This document shows positions 40,161-52,260 of a stretch of DNA of 64,000 nt, piece by piece. The DNA lies in assembly GCA_011503125.2 (NCBI GenBank), contig WWBZ02000033.1, positions 744,001-808,000 on the forward strand. Direction: 5' to 3'. The translations under genes were made by a program, and so were the position numbers. The DNA comes from Botryosphaeria dothidea. Taxonomy: Eukaryota > Ascomycota > Dothideomycetes > Botryosphaeriales > Botryosphaeriaceae. Position 1 is the first letter of the stretch. Every line of letters starts with the position of its first letter. The notes under the pieces were generated by a model. That model was not told the DNA's origin, made no database searches, and saw nothing but the letters and a program-made list of their open reading frames with translations.

Positions 40161-43100
40161 TGGAGGACTTCTGCAGGTGGGAAACGGTGGTTGGCCTGCC
40201 CCAAAACTAGTGGATCTGGGGTATGTTGGAATTGGTTGGATTTGAGTTGATCAGTGCCGGTTTCGGTCACTTTGTCCCGTGGAAATCCTAGTTGGGCGGA
40301 AGAGAGAGAAAAAAAAACTGAAGTCCGGCGCCCTATCTCGCAAGCGTTCCTGAAGGTATATACCGCTTGGGTCTACTCTAAATTGGCGTCCCGATTGTTT
40401 GGAACGTGGAGCGAAAGCAGTCCGGAACCCTATCTCAACAACCCACTTTGAAAGAGGCCAAAATCTCGCGAGGCAGAAAATCAGAAAAACCTGATTGACA
40501 GCTTGTTGGGGCGGCAAATGTGAGGTCCAGAGCGACTACGAGATGGGGCCAGAAGCCGTTGCAACCTATTCATCCATATAGCAGCATATGCATGTCATAC
40601 CGCAACCCGCCAGACCAGCCAACCAACACAAGCCACACCCATCATGCCCATCCTCAGCCCCCACCAGAGGGGCGAGATCCTCAGCCCTGCACCCCGCTGA
40701 CTCGCTTCCCGGCCCTCTCTTCACAGCCCAAAAAATCTTCCGGACAATTCGCACAGCTGCCCTCTTTCCTTCGCGTGGCGTGAGCAAGGATTTGCCGTGC
40801 TGACGCTTGCTTACTATCCCTACGACATGTGCCTTAGCCGCGCTCCATTTCGCCTTGATCAAACACATGGGGTCGACCGAGATATCAATCCTGCTTCCAT
40901 TCTCTGCTGACCCCGTGATCGTATTGCGCGCACGTCGGAGAAGCGGACCGCACCTTTTAATTTGACGACAGCGGTTACACGCGCGGCCTCCATTTTCCGT
41001 CTCGCGTCATCATGAGAGACGATTGCTCCCGCAAGGGACAAAAACGCCCGCCTTCCCCCTCCGACGGGAGCCAAGCGCGGATTTAAGGGCGCAATGCTCT
41101 CGTCCGGGTCTGGACGAACATGAGGAGGATGGAACGGGATTGTCTGGCGGTAGTTTTTTTTTTATTTTTTTTAGCGTGCATGTATGCACACAGCCGCATC
41201 CAACCTTTTTTCATCGGGAGAAAAATTAGCCTTGGTTTATGTGAGAAAAGAATTGAGTCTCTTCGTCAATTGCCGTTCATGCCGTCTTAGAGTCCGAACG
41301 GCAACTACCTCCGGGATCGCAAGGTTTCGTATCGCACGGCCGCACTACTACTACTACTAATCTAAGTGCGATACGCAGCGTAAAGATAGGAAGTGAATGC
41401 TATAGAAGACAAGAAATGGTTAAACAAGAGAGGGCAATTGAATCGCCTCAACGCCCCACCTGAAGTGAGCACCGACAAACCTGCCCTCACCTCTCGCAAC
41501 CCTGGGGGTTTGCCGCCTCGAGAGAGGAAGAACAGTCGACCCATGACCCTGGGGTGCATTACAGGATGTGCAGGTCCGAAGCAGGAACTAAAAGAAGCTG
41601 CAGAAAAATACGCACGTGTGCCACACACACTTTTTCCCCGGTGGCACCGGCCGCCGAGCCTTTTTTTTTGCTCTCAGCACTAGCAGCAAAGCAATGTGAG
41701 ACCTTTTACATCCGTCGCCCATCCGTGCCCAGCCGAGGAAGCGGCATTGCGCTGCAGTCATGCATACGAGCGGCGAGTGTGTTTTCACACCACCTCGAAG
41801 AGACAGGAGAGTGAGACAACCAAGACCGAGCACACCTCTCCGCTCTGTCCAAGTTTTGGCCGGTCGCAACACTCCCCGCAAAATTCCCGGAGAAAAACCA
41901 GGGGTTGAGTGATGCTCACTCAGCATTAAAATTTTTGCTTGCAGTAGCTCTGCACACACCTATCCCGCCGAGTCTACAAGCACCAGGTTGAACTGCAAGT
42001 GTCCAGTTGCCGTGCATTACCTCAGAAAAACTCCTCGATGAAGGTATGAACAGGGGATCGCTCGGGAATAGTCTTTTCTTACTCCGTTTGTTTTTTTTTA
42101 GCCTAAAGAGGAAAATAGAGCAATCTTGGGGGGCATGGTGAAAACAATCGCAACACCGTAGCTTAACGACGTCGATTTGGTCAAGCAAAAATTCAAAAGA
42201 AATTGAAACCGAGTGTATGTTCTACAAATGAATCACTTTCTGTACTTCCTCTGCTTCCGCTTACAACTACGTTGTAGGTGCTATAGCTGGTGGTGTGATG
42301 ACCCTGCTGGAAAGCAATCGAAGAGTAATCGACTGCTCAGAATCCAAGGCATTACGAGATTGAGACATTACCAAAAACTTGAAAGACCGACTGGGAGTGG
42401 ATGCTATATTATCAAAAAAGGAACGTTGTGAGGCCGTTGAAGAGTGTCGAGGGGATGGTGTCCGTCCGTCCGTTAACGCCCGGGCAAAAAAGAACGGCAG
42501 TTCGACAAAAAAAGCAAGCTGATTAGGCAAAACAATTAACGACCCAAAGGAAAAAGCAGACATCAAAGGAAAGCATATGATGTAAAGATATGCACGAAGG
42601 AGGCCCGTTCAAGGAATGCGGCGAAACTGAAAGATGAGGTCAAGAGTAAGCCGAGCTGTGTGCCTGGCACTTGGCCATCCCTCTTCCCGACCTCCTTCTC
42701 CACATCTGATCCCACTGCTGCAAGCCACCGACTCTGTGCTACATCAGCCCGCAGGTGAGGCCGAAGGGAGAAAGAGTCGAAACGAGTGACGTCCCCTGAT
42801 CCCGGACACGCGGAGGAAGCCGCTTCTTTAAATGAGGTGTCCCGTCGTGGGTCGTCCAAAAATAGTATTGTTGTGCCCCTCCAACGGTATCTGGAGCAAT
42901 TAAGGAGCGTATTAAGATTACGTTTCTGCTGTAGAGCTGAGGTGTGTACGTGTGTGGGCGTGTCTTTGCCGATAATGTCTCGGATAATGAGCCGTAGTCG
43001 AGTTCTCTCCAACGCCAACGCTGGGATTCAGAACCAAGGTCCAATTCCAAATACTTAAGGAAACCGGAAAAAAGCAAAGACAAAGAGAAACCAGAGAGAT

Positions 43101-43412
43101 AGATAGACCAGTACCGACTGTAAGGAAATGGATACGATTGAAATTAGGAAAAACACACGGATCGGCTCGCCTCCAAATCGAAAAGCCGGGGTATATCCAA
43201 GAGGCACTTTTTAGGCGTTTGAACAGGTATGTAGCGAGAACAACGAAAACCCGAAAGGATAATTTTTGCGCCGAGCCAGATGTTACCATAAAAAACAGCA
43301 GAAAGCAGGAATACACGGTCGTTTCCTGCGTGGATCACATCTCAATATGCGCAGCCATAGGCAAAACAATAATTGGCTTGAAATGACGAGTAATCCATCC
43401 AGCTAAAGCAGA
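40161..43412. other. 3.25 kb gene-free stretch between convergent SDR and homeobox genes
   Basis: The longest gap in the window. It contains a T-rich run at about 41153-41173, an ACT microsatellite (five units, near 41346-41360), a GTCC-type run near 42460-42473 and many short frames without family resemblance. A long 3' UTR of the homeobox gene could account for part of it. I see no tRNA or 5S gene. Confidence 0.5.
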
Positions 43413-46015
43413 TCATGCCTTGAAATCACCAGGCGTCTGGTTGGCGAAGATGTAGTTCTTTGGTTGCATCTCGCTCTGGCGCCTCGAGTTCATCTGCGTC
43501 CCATGACCGGTGGTACCGTCCGGGGGAGAATATTGATGGACATAGAAATCTGGTTGGTGCATATTCATGTGCTGCATCTGTCCATGAGCCATATCGGGAG
43601 AGTACCCCATCCCGGTCTGTGGGTGCTTCCCAAAATTCATGGAAGGGTCCTGGGCAAACTGCATTGGATGTGCGAGTTGTAAGTCACCGTCGGCATTGAC
43701 CATGGGGACAGCGCATTGCATTGCGGCCATGTCATAAGTGATCATGCCACCTTCCGGGAGAGATGGTCGTCGCTGAGCCTGCTGTTGCGCCATCAGTTGG
43801 CTGTGAGTATTCTCCATGGACATATGGTGGTGCAGCTGATGGTGTTGCTGTTGCTGTTGCTGTGGTTGCGGTTGCGGCTGTGGCCGGGGCTGTGGATGGT
43901 GCTGCTGCTGTTGCTGAGGCTCTTCGGGCATGGACGTTTGCTGCGGGGCAAAGACCGACCGCGGAAAACTCTGTTGCTGCGCTGGCGCGGACTGCGGCGG
44001 CGTGTCTCTAACGAGGGACCCGTTGCTGACCCTTGCACGGTTTCCATGGGCATATAGCGACGCAAGGGAGAGTGGGGTTTCGGGCGGCGAAGCGGTGGAG
44101 AAAGCGGCGGACGTCGGAGCCATGCTGTACAAGACGCCTGCTCCGTCTGCGCGGCTGCTCATATCCTGGTTGCTCGTTGCGTTGCTCTGCACATTACCGG
44201 GGCTTTGCCAAGACGGGAAGCGCCCGGGTTCGCTTGGTGTGAGAGGAGTTGGCGGTGCCAGCGAACCAGTCGAGACGGGCGGACCGTTGATGCTTGGGGC
44301 ACCATAAGTGGAAGTTGCAAACTTCGGCGAAACAGCGGCCTCAGCAAATGTGAAGTGCATCGGTGAACGCTGAGCGGAACCAGGGTTGGCTTTCTGGATC
44401 CGACCCCCGTTCACGAGACCCGTTGAACGGATCCTTCGGAGTGTGTGATCCGCCTTCAGGTTGTGGTTGTTCGTACCGGGGGAGGAAGGCATGCCTGCAC
44501 TGTAAGATGCGCTGCGTAGGGCTGCTTGGCCCAGAGCCGCCGGACGAGGCCGCTGCCTGCGCGCGGCAATGCTTGACGGCTGCTCGGGCTGTTTGAATCC
44601 GTTATCGTTGTTGGGCTGGCCCTGAATCTCCACATTGCCCATTGACTGAGCAAGGGCGGTAGCAGGAGAGTCGCGGCGGTGTAGTGCCTCGTCGGAAAAG
44701 GTGAATGGTTGGTTGAAATCAGGTTGGCTGATCGGATACATCGAGGCCTCGCTCGGGTCGGCCGCCGTCGATATCAACGTCTGATTAGACGTGTTGCTCT
44801 GTTGGTATACGCTCTGAGGTTGGAAATGGTTTGCCATCCATTGCCCGCCTTGGTTCGGCACACTGCCGCTGATCGACCCCTCCTGAGAACCCTCGCGCTG
44901 GTTGATCTTGGCACCATCGTCCATCCATCCCGATTGCACCGATGGGGTTGACGAACCGCCGTTTTGAATTGATTGAGCAGCTGAAAACGGAGAAGTCTCC
45001 GTCGAAGCTGAAGCGCGCGCATTATTCCCCGAGAAGGATGCAGGAGCGGAAGAAGCAAGCGTCGTAAAATCAAAATTATCGGCTCCAAAGTCGCCAAATC
45101 CGTCTCCAAACTGATCGTGGGAGCCAGGGAAGTCGGCAAAAGCGAATTGAGAGTCGCCGACCATGGGATGAGAGAGATTGGGGCCGTCAAAGGACATGAA
45201 AGGGTCATTTGAGGGGAGACCATGGGGCATCCCGTTCTGCACCGGATAACCAGCGTTGACCAATGACTGCATCACGACATCGTACGAGCCCGGCTGGGTT
45301 GATTCGGAAATGGACGATAGGACATGGCCATGCGCAGAGCTGTAATCTTGAGCGGGCATTTGTGCGGCCATCATCTCCGGAGGCTGTTGCACGGCGAACC
45401 CGTTCCCCGGCAGTGAAGACGAGCTCATGTCTGGTGCCCCGTAGGAAAACTCCGGTCTTTGCGGCTGCGGCTGGGGTGCGCTCTGAGGGGGGTGTTGCAT
45501 CTGGGTATGCATGGGCATTTGTGGCTGCGACATCGGAGGCGGTTGCTGCGGCGGTTGCTGTGGTTGGTGTTGCTGCTGTTGCTGCTGCATCTGCACCTGC
45601 ATGTTGTACTGCGCCATCTGCTTCTTCATGTCCTGCTTCACCTTGGCCCTGCGGTTCTGGAACCAATTCTGCGCGCGGTTAGCAGTGTCGCGGGCGGCGG
45701 TCGCGGGGATTGGGCGCGTACGTTGATCTTCTCGAGGGGCACCCCGAGCGACTCGGCGAAACCCTTTTTCGTGTTGGTGCTCGGCTTGTGCTGCTGCTGG
45801 AAGTGGGCTTCGAGGATGTCATGTTGCTCTTTCGTGAGGCGCGGCTTGACTTCCTGGCAGACAGGGTGAACAGGTGGTTGGTGAAGCCGGACGTTTGATT
45901 CGGAGGATACTTTGAGCAGGGTGTGTGGGTGCGGTTGCGGCGGGTGTGAGGCCGCCTGGTCGCCCGCTTGCTGCGAATTGGCGTACGGCGGCATTGCCGG
46001 TGGATAGCGGTCCAT
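43413..46015 (-). CDS. Glutamine-rich homeobox transcription factor
   Basis: Predicted DNA-binding regulator in the nucleus. Exons 46015-45722 and 45668-43413 give 849 aa. The homeodomain spans about residues 57-112: KPRLTKEQHDILEAHFQQQHKPSTNTKKGFAESLGVPLEKIN, then NWFQNRRAKVKQDMKK after the intron, with the invariant WFQNRR of helix 3. I set the start at the first ATG in frame (46015); a reading further upstream uses only TTG. After the homeodomain come Gln-rich repeats (QMQQQQQQHQPQQPPQQ), Ser/Thr/Asn-rich stretches and a second Gln/Pro-rich block near 615-650. Several short conserved-looking motifs lie between, such as FADFPGSHDQFGDGFGDFGADNFDF and ARRQRPRPAALGQAALRS. It resembles the Htf1/MoHOX2 type of conidiation regulators by homeodomain sequence, but that link is uncertain. 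Confidence 0.9.
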
Positions 46016-48254
46016 CTGAAAGGCGTGCGGGCGCTGAGCGCTGCGCGCGGCCGTGCGGTCGGGCAAAGGGTTCGTAGGAGGTGGAGCGGGGCGCGCAAGG
46101 GCTGGGCTGGGAGAAGGAGGGAACGAACGACGAGAGTTAGAACGTTAGAGACAGAAGCTGAAGGCAAGGCATGGATGGAGGCAAGCGAGCGTGGAGGCGG
46201 CGGCCGGCGGGAGGGCTTGAAGGGACGGAGGAGGAAAGGGCGAGATCAGGTCGGCGAGACCTGGAGGCAGTTCGCGCTGGCGGACTTGGCTTGGCCTCTG
46301 CTGCTGGTTACAGAGCTGCGGGCCGCGAGGCGCTTTGAGGAGCACGGGGCCTGGGGGACGGGGAGCAGTAGGGAGGGCGCTGGGATTGGCTGGCACCGCA
46401 GCCGACAGAGACAGGGACATTATCTACTAAGAATAAATCCGCGCTGCATGGGAGTCGCGCGCCGTCAGCCAGCTGGCCAGTCATCCGACCGAGGCCGCCG
46501 GTTATCGCAGAAGCACACACAGCTGGCCAGCCCGCTTGCGCTGACGCCCGCCGCCCTGTGGGCTGCTGCTGCACTGCCGCTGCCTGCCTGCCTGTCTGGC
46601 GAGTGGGTGCGGCCGGCGCGGGCTGCTAACGCCGGGCTGCGGGCAGGCGATGAGTTGGCGCCTGGCGCTGGGCTGGCTGCTGGTGCTGGGTGGTGCTGGA
46701 GCCGGTGCCGCGCGCCGGAGACTCTCCGCCGACGCCTCTTCTGGACCCACGCGGTCGCCTGGCTCCCAGCCTTCTTCCTGGCCTCTCCCTGTGCCTGGGC
46801 GGCGTGGGCGGGAGCGGTGATCGAGCAGGCGTCGCCCTGACCCGCAGCGGCCCCTGGCGCGGCTGATCAGCACTCAGGCAGGGCTCCGGTTTGGCCATCC
46901 TTCGCGCGACTCCTCCAGCGACTCCTCGCCCGGGCAACAATAACGACGCCGCTGCCAGATGACGCTGCGCTGCGCCGGGAGCTATCGATCGCAACGAGTG
47001 GTGCATGAAAGCCCGCACAGGCCGAGGGTTCGCCGTCCTGCCGCCCGCCCTCTCTCGCCAGCTCCACCCTGCTGGCCACTGCTACGTATCTGTGCCAGCA
47101 GCACGGCGCAGCGCTCTAGCGTTCGTCTCTGCCGCAACCGCTCGCGCTGGCGCCGTGGCCTCACGCGTGACGGCTTGCCTTCGCGCCGGGGTGCACCTGA
47201 AGCCTCGCCGCGGACCCTGCAGCGCAGCTGTACCTGAGCAGATCCGCATCAAACACCGCTGAATAAGGCGACTCTGCGCTCCACAGCTGCGCATAGCCTC
47301 CTCCGTGTAACCGCCGCGATGCCGCTCTGAGCCGCCGCCTGCAGCCAAAAGGGGCGCTATGAGGCCTCCCCTCTGGATCTCGGGAAAGCCAGTGTGAGTT
47401 CTGGCGTCGTACCTTGCAGCTCGACGCCCGGTGCGACCGCCGCAGCTCTCTGAAGATGAGGATGTGAACAATCCCGACACGAAGATCTGCGGAGAAGAGC
47501 TATCATGGCCCAATGCGTGTCCGCCCACCGCTCCGCCGACTCGCTGCAGCGCTCCACGTCACGCCCCGAGCCAGCGAGGCCCTGCCCAGAACCCATCGCC
47601 GCCCGCCATGTTCCAGTGTCTAACGTGGGACGCCAAAGCCGCGCGCGCCGTGTCTAGCAAGTCCGCGCTTGTCGGACAAGGCCGTTCTTAAGTGCTTCCA
47701 TAACCATTCCTCGTCTGTGACACCGCCTCGCCCGCCCACCCGCCCCAACAACGATCCTGCTCATGCGCAGATGACGTCTCTCCCGGCGCGAAGAAGCGAG
47801 AGGACATGACACTATCAGAAAGCTGCATCGGTTTGCCCACGGCCCCCTGAGGTGTCCGAGGTGGTTGCTGGGCACACATGATCCGTGATATTTCGTATCT
47901 AAAGCAAGGAGGCTCTCTCGGGTCGCCCAATTGCCCCTCGCTCTGACCAGTTCCCCAAGTACGCTCCCCATGATGTCAATCTAATGCGCTGCAACCCTTC
48001 TAGAAAATCTGCAGTCACTGAAGGATTCTATGCAATGCAACCCAGACAAGACCGAATGAATGGAAAAAAGAGCACCTTCCCAGCTTATCAGCAACCCCTT
48101 CGACAGCCGGACGAAATTGTCGTCGTGTGAGAGGGCCGCGGCCGCACGCTTGTGCTGCACGCATGATGACGAGTCGCTCGGGGACCGCGCCGGAGGACAC
48201 CCCAGTACCCTGCCGTGCTCGGCGAGATGCTACGCGGCTGTTAAGCTCTTGACT
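46016..48254. promoter_or_regulatory. Long GC/CpG-rich upstream region of the homeobox gene
   Basis: 2.2 kb upstream of the homeobox start, ending at the 3' end of the phosphatase gene. It is GC-rich, with CTG/CAG-like and GCTGG-like motifs, and keeps frames open on both strands without family resemblance. A sequence TTTCAG directly before the ATG at 46015 could be the acceptor of a leader intron. Long upstream regions are usual for developmental regulators; this is inference. Confidence 0.5.
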
Positions 48255-49432
48255 CTATTCTTGCAAGGCGTTGGTGATTTCGATGCTGATTCGGCCGCTG
48301 TCCTTGTCGTGCTCCTTGAGCATGACACTTCGCATGTCGCGCACGATCCAGTCCGCGCCGGCTTCTTTCAGCTGATCAACCGTGTGCGTTGTCGCCAGTG
48401 CCACCACCTTGAAACCAGCTGCTCTGCCAGCGCGCACGCCGGACGGCGCATCTTCAAAGACCACCGCGGGCTCGCCGGGAGGGATCTTCAGCATCGAGTG
48501 GCCGAGCAGGTAGCAGGCGGGATCTGGTTTGCCGTTCTCGACCATTTCCGCGCACACGAGGTTCTGGGGGTGAGCAAGGTTCATCACGTCCAACCAGCCC
48601 GTGACGAGCGGCCGGGTGCCCGAAGTCACGATTGCCCAGCGAGCTCCGACCTCCTCCAGTCGGTCGAGGAACGCACGAGCACCGGGGATCTCCACTGCAT
48701 CTTGACCGAATTGCTTCGGGATCAACCCTTCAACGTGGCAAACATCTGTGAACAATGCGTCAGTAACTAAATGATTGTGGATACGGCGTGGGCTCGTATG
48801 GAAGTGCAGCTACAAAGCATAGGGGGGTCTGAAGCATTCGCCCAGACGCGGAATGGCTATCAAAGTTACGACAAACTCATCCGGTTGAATGCTTCGACTC
48901 GCCATGTTCCAGCGTAGTACAGAGTGATGCTTTACGAAGAAATCATGCAGGGGGTTACTCGCATTCCCAGTTGGCCAAGCTCGGGTCATAGAGTTTGAGC
49001 ACATCTATCGAACGACGGCCGTGAGAAGTGGCCAGAATAGTATTCGGATCAACGCCGAGCTGCTTTCCGATTCTGTCCCGCTGGTAAGCTTTTGCGGGTA
49101 CTGCGGATGTGACGCTGGACTAGGGATGACAGGAGATTTTCTTCCAGACCCGCATTCCGGAGGATTTCTTGCGCATCCTCACTTACTTGAACCAGTGCTT
49201 AACAATGGCATCAGTCGAGTCGATTATCGTGCCTGGGCCGATGAGTGGATGCGTCCGATACGTGAGCGGGGACAAATACCATCCATATCCAGTAAACTTC
49301 AGGAACATTATTAGCAGATGCTATAGGTCTATTAATGTCTCCTTTCGAGAGCGAAATTAGGCCTTACATCCCAGCGAACTGGTGCACCTCGGGCGGCGCC
49401 GAGAACTTAAGTTCCTCCTGAATGTGCGGCAT
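48255..49432 (-). CDS. HAD phosphatase, glycerol-3-phosphatase/2-deoxyglucose-6-phosphatase type
   Basis: Removes phosphate from glycerol-3-phosphate or a sugar phosphate in the cytosol; such enzymes serve osmotic balance. I infer exons 49432-49368, 49296-49280, 49232-49187, 49072-48963 and 48745-48255, giving 242 aa, the family length. The N-terminus MPHIQEELKFSAPPEVHQFAG is followed by ILLDMDGTIIDSTDAIVKHWFK, whose DxD motif lies in a 17-nt exon. Next come GVDPNTILATSHGRRSIDVL, SLANWEYVCHVEGLIPKQFGQDAVEIPGA, AIVTSGTRPLVTGW (motif II), NGKPDPACYLLG (motif III Lys) and VVFEDAPSGVRAG (motif IV). The fourth intron (48746-48962) fits only with a GC donor (GCGAGT), because the joined codon then gives Tyr in ANWEYV as in relatives and no GT donor has the right phase. 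Exon borders are therefore less certain there. Confidence 0.87.
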
Positions 49433-50046
49433 CTTGCGGTCGGACGGAAATAGAAGGGTGCAAAATGAACGGGATTATGCGAGATAGACGAGGGGTTGGT
49501 GCAGATATACGTATCCTCGACGATGTCGTGGGTCGGCGCCGAAAGGGGCGGATGGCTTGCCCCTTGGAGTTCGCTAGCCGCCGGAGACCCGATTCTCACG
49601 TGACTGGCGAGTTTCGTTAGAGATTGAGATGGCCGCAGTGCATCATAGTGAATAATAAGGTAAATTCAGCGAATACGATGCGTGCGTTCAAGCCATGAGA
49701 CGCACATATGGAGTGGGACTTCTCCATAATGACATTACTCGCGGGAAGTCGTAGTCCTACCGCGCCAAAAGACGTGGCTTCTCAGCGTAGGCATATCTCA
49801 ACAGTAAACGGGAACTTACATGGGAAGTTTCCACGGTCATCCAAAGGCCAATGCTTAATATTACCCATTGCGTTAAGGCCCTGAGGACTGCTTCTATCTA
49901 CCGGTATCGCGTAGGAGTAGGGCTCGGCGCGGCTGGATGGCTTATCGATACCACTCAACCGAAAATTTCCCGCCGCCCGTAGCCAAAATTTCGCGGCGGA
50001 CGTTCATGAAGAAACAGTGCAATACCCTACCAGTCCACAATTTGCC
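49433..50046. promoter_or_regulatory. Shared upstream region of the phosphatase and nug1
   Basis: 614 nt between divergent starts, with no supported gene. Both promoters must lie here. Confidence 0.5.
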
Positions 50047-51785
50047 ATGAAAGTCGGAAGTATGTTTATGATCGAACACGCGACCGACACCGCTGACAAT
50101 GAGTAGAGCCCAAGTCGAAACGCGTCCCCGTGCGCCTGCGCCACAAAATCGAGAAGGCCTCGGCGGCAAAACAGCGCAAGGCCAGGAAGGACGCAAAGAA
50201 GGTATGAAATCTTCGCGCTCTTGCCGGTTCTTAGTCGCATACTCACAACTCTTCAGAAACCCGAATGGCGCTCGAAAATCAAGAAGGACCCTGGCATCCC
50301 GAACCTTTTCCCGTACAAGGACAAGCTCCTGGCCGAGATTGAGGAGAAGAAGCGCTTGAAGGAGGAAGATCAGGTTAGGAGGCGTGAGGAGGCCAGAGCA
50401 CGAAAGCTTGAGAAGGGCAAAGAGGCTGCCAGCGCCAACGATGAGGAAGACATGGATGATTTGGAAGACGGCGAGGACATGATCGACTACGAGGCGTCAG
50501 ATGACGATGCCATGGACGAGGTTTGTGCATCGCCTTTTTTTCGGGGAAGCTTCTGCTCACATAATCCCAGGGTAACTCTTCGAACCCCATGGCTGCTCTC
50601 CTCGCGTCAGCCAGAGCCCGCGCCGCCGAGTTCGAAGCAGAGCGCGAGGATGAAGAGATGGATGAGGATGACGACGGTTGGACCGCGACTGGCGATGATG
50701 GAAGTTCAGCACCCACAGCGCGCAAGGATTCTTCGAGAAAGGCGTTCGATAAGATCTTCAAGCAGGTGGTTGAGTCCGCAGACGTTGTCCTATATGTTCT
50801 GGACGCCAGGGATCCCGAAGGCACAAGGTCAAAAGAAGTGGAGAGACAGGTCATGTCTGCTGCGGCCGATAAGCGTCTGATCCTTATCCTCAACAAGATT
50901 GATCTCGTCCCGCCTCCGGTTCTAAAGGGCTGGCTCACACACCTCCGCCGCTATTTCCCAACCATCCCTCTCCGCGCGTCGAACCCAGCACCGGCTGCGA
51001 AGACCTTCGACCACAAGCAGCTCACTGTCAAGGGCACCTCTGAGGCTCTGTTCAAGGCTCTCAAGTCCTATGCTCAGTCGAAGCAGCTCAAGCGGTCAAT
51101 CTCTGTTGGTGTGATTGGCTACCCGAACGTCGGCAAATCTTCCGTCATCAACGCTCTCACCTCTCGAATCGGCAACAGGCAAGCCTGTCCTACCGGAGCC
51201 GAGGCGGGTGTCACGACAAGCCTGCGTGAAGTCAAGCTCGACAACAAGCTCAAGCTACTCGACTCGCCCGGTATCGTTTTCCCGTCCTCAAACTCCGGCT
51301 CCAAAGCCCAGAAGGTCGAGGAACAGGCGCGTCTCATTCTGCTCAACGCCATCCCACCCAAGGAAATTGACGACCCGATTCCGGCGGTCGACCTTCTGGT
51401 CAAGAGGCTCTCCGCCTCTGAAGAAATGTTCAACAAGCTGTTGGCTGTTTACGATCTGCCCGCCCTCATGTCGTCCGGTGACATCACGCAAGACTTCCTG
51501 ATTCACGTCGCGCGCAAGCGTGGTAGGCTCAGCCGTGGCGGTGTTCCTAACCTCCACAGTGCAGCGCTGGCCGTCATTACCGACTGGAGGGACGGCAGGA
51601 TCCAGGGCTGGATGGACGCGCCTGTACTGCAGGTTGCCAACGTGCCCGCACCGGGTGCGCCCGCACCTGAAGCAGGTGCTGAGCCGGTTGGCGACCAGAA
51701 GGAGATCGTCAAGGAGTGGGCTGCGGAGTTCAAGCTCGACGGTCTTTGGGGTGACGACGAGAACACTGAGACTATGGAGACTTGA
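50047..51785 (+). CDS. nug1: Nucleolar GTPase Nug1/Grn1 (nucleostemin family)
   Basis: Circularly permuted GTPase required for 60S ribosomal subunit assembly and export. Exons 50047-50059, 50107-50201, 50257-50520 and 50571-51785 give 528 aa. The first exon is only 13 nt; it is required because the basic block PKSKRVPVRLRHKIEKASAAKQRK has no ATG in frame directly upstream, while MKVGK plus this block matches relatives. The coiled, acidic linker (EEDMDDLEDGEDMIDYE) is followed by the permuted motifs in the family order: DARDPEGTRS (G5-like), NKIDLVP (G4), GYPNVGKSSVIN (G1), TTS (G2) and DSPGIVFP (G3). The DFLIHVARKRGRLSRGGVPN motif near the end is typical of the family. The nucleolar location is inferred from the family and the basic N-terminus. 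Confidence 0.95.
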
Positions 51786-52260
51786 GTTTGCTTTCACGCG
51801 TTCGTATGGCTATGGATTGAGGAGAGCTACAAAAGGAGTTCGGCGTAGGGTGAGACCATGCATTCCATTGGCATGATGAGATTTCCTCTTTTAGCACTCC
51901 AGATGCTTCTCAGATTTAGATACTCAGGGATGCAGTGGATAACATTAATCGTGCATGACTCATTAGAAGACTGAATAGTCCTCTCATTCGAAAGGGCCTT
52001 TGGGTGTCATGGCTCAAATATCTTGATCTACAACTTTGAAGAGCGCTTCAATTTTCGAGTAAGACAGGCATTGTGAGTTGGCAAAGTCCAAGCATCCGCC
52101 TGAATAAGATTTTGTATTCCTCAGTGCGTACTGTTTCATTTTTGAAGATATTTTCTGCAGGCCCATTGAAGATCCGATGCAGCTGTCGAACTCACGTCCG
52201 TAGCATCGTCATGCTTATTCATCTACTTACCCTCGACCATCCGTGCTTTCGCGCGGGCGC
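51786..52260. other. Convergent 3' intergenic region
   Basis: 475 nt of AT-richer sequence between two 3' ends. No gene supported. Confidence 0.5.

Noticed and set aside
41153..41173. T-rich run as possible retroelement tail
   Set aside because: No coding remnant or target-site duplication nearby; taken as a simple repeat.
46001..46840. Long plus-strand frame upstream of the homeobox gene
   Set aside because: Overlaps the homeobox start on the opposite strand, is low complexity (Arg, Ala, Trp, Gly) and resembles nothing.
48810..49004. Minus-strand 64-residue frame inside the phosphatase intron
   Set aside because: Falls within the inferred 217-nt intron and its flanks and does not match the phosphatase family.
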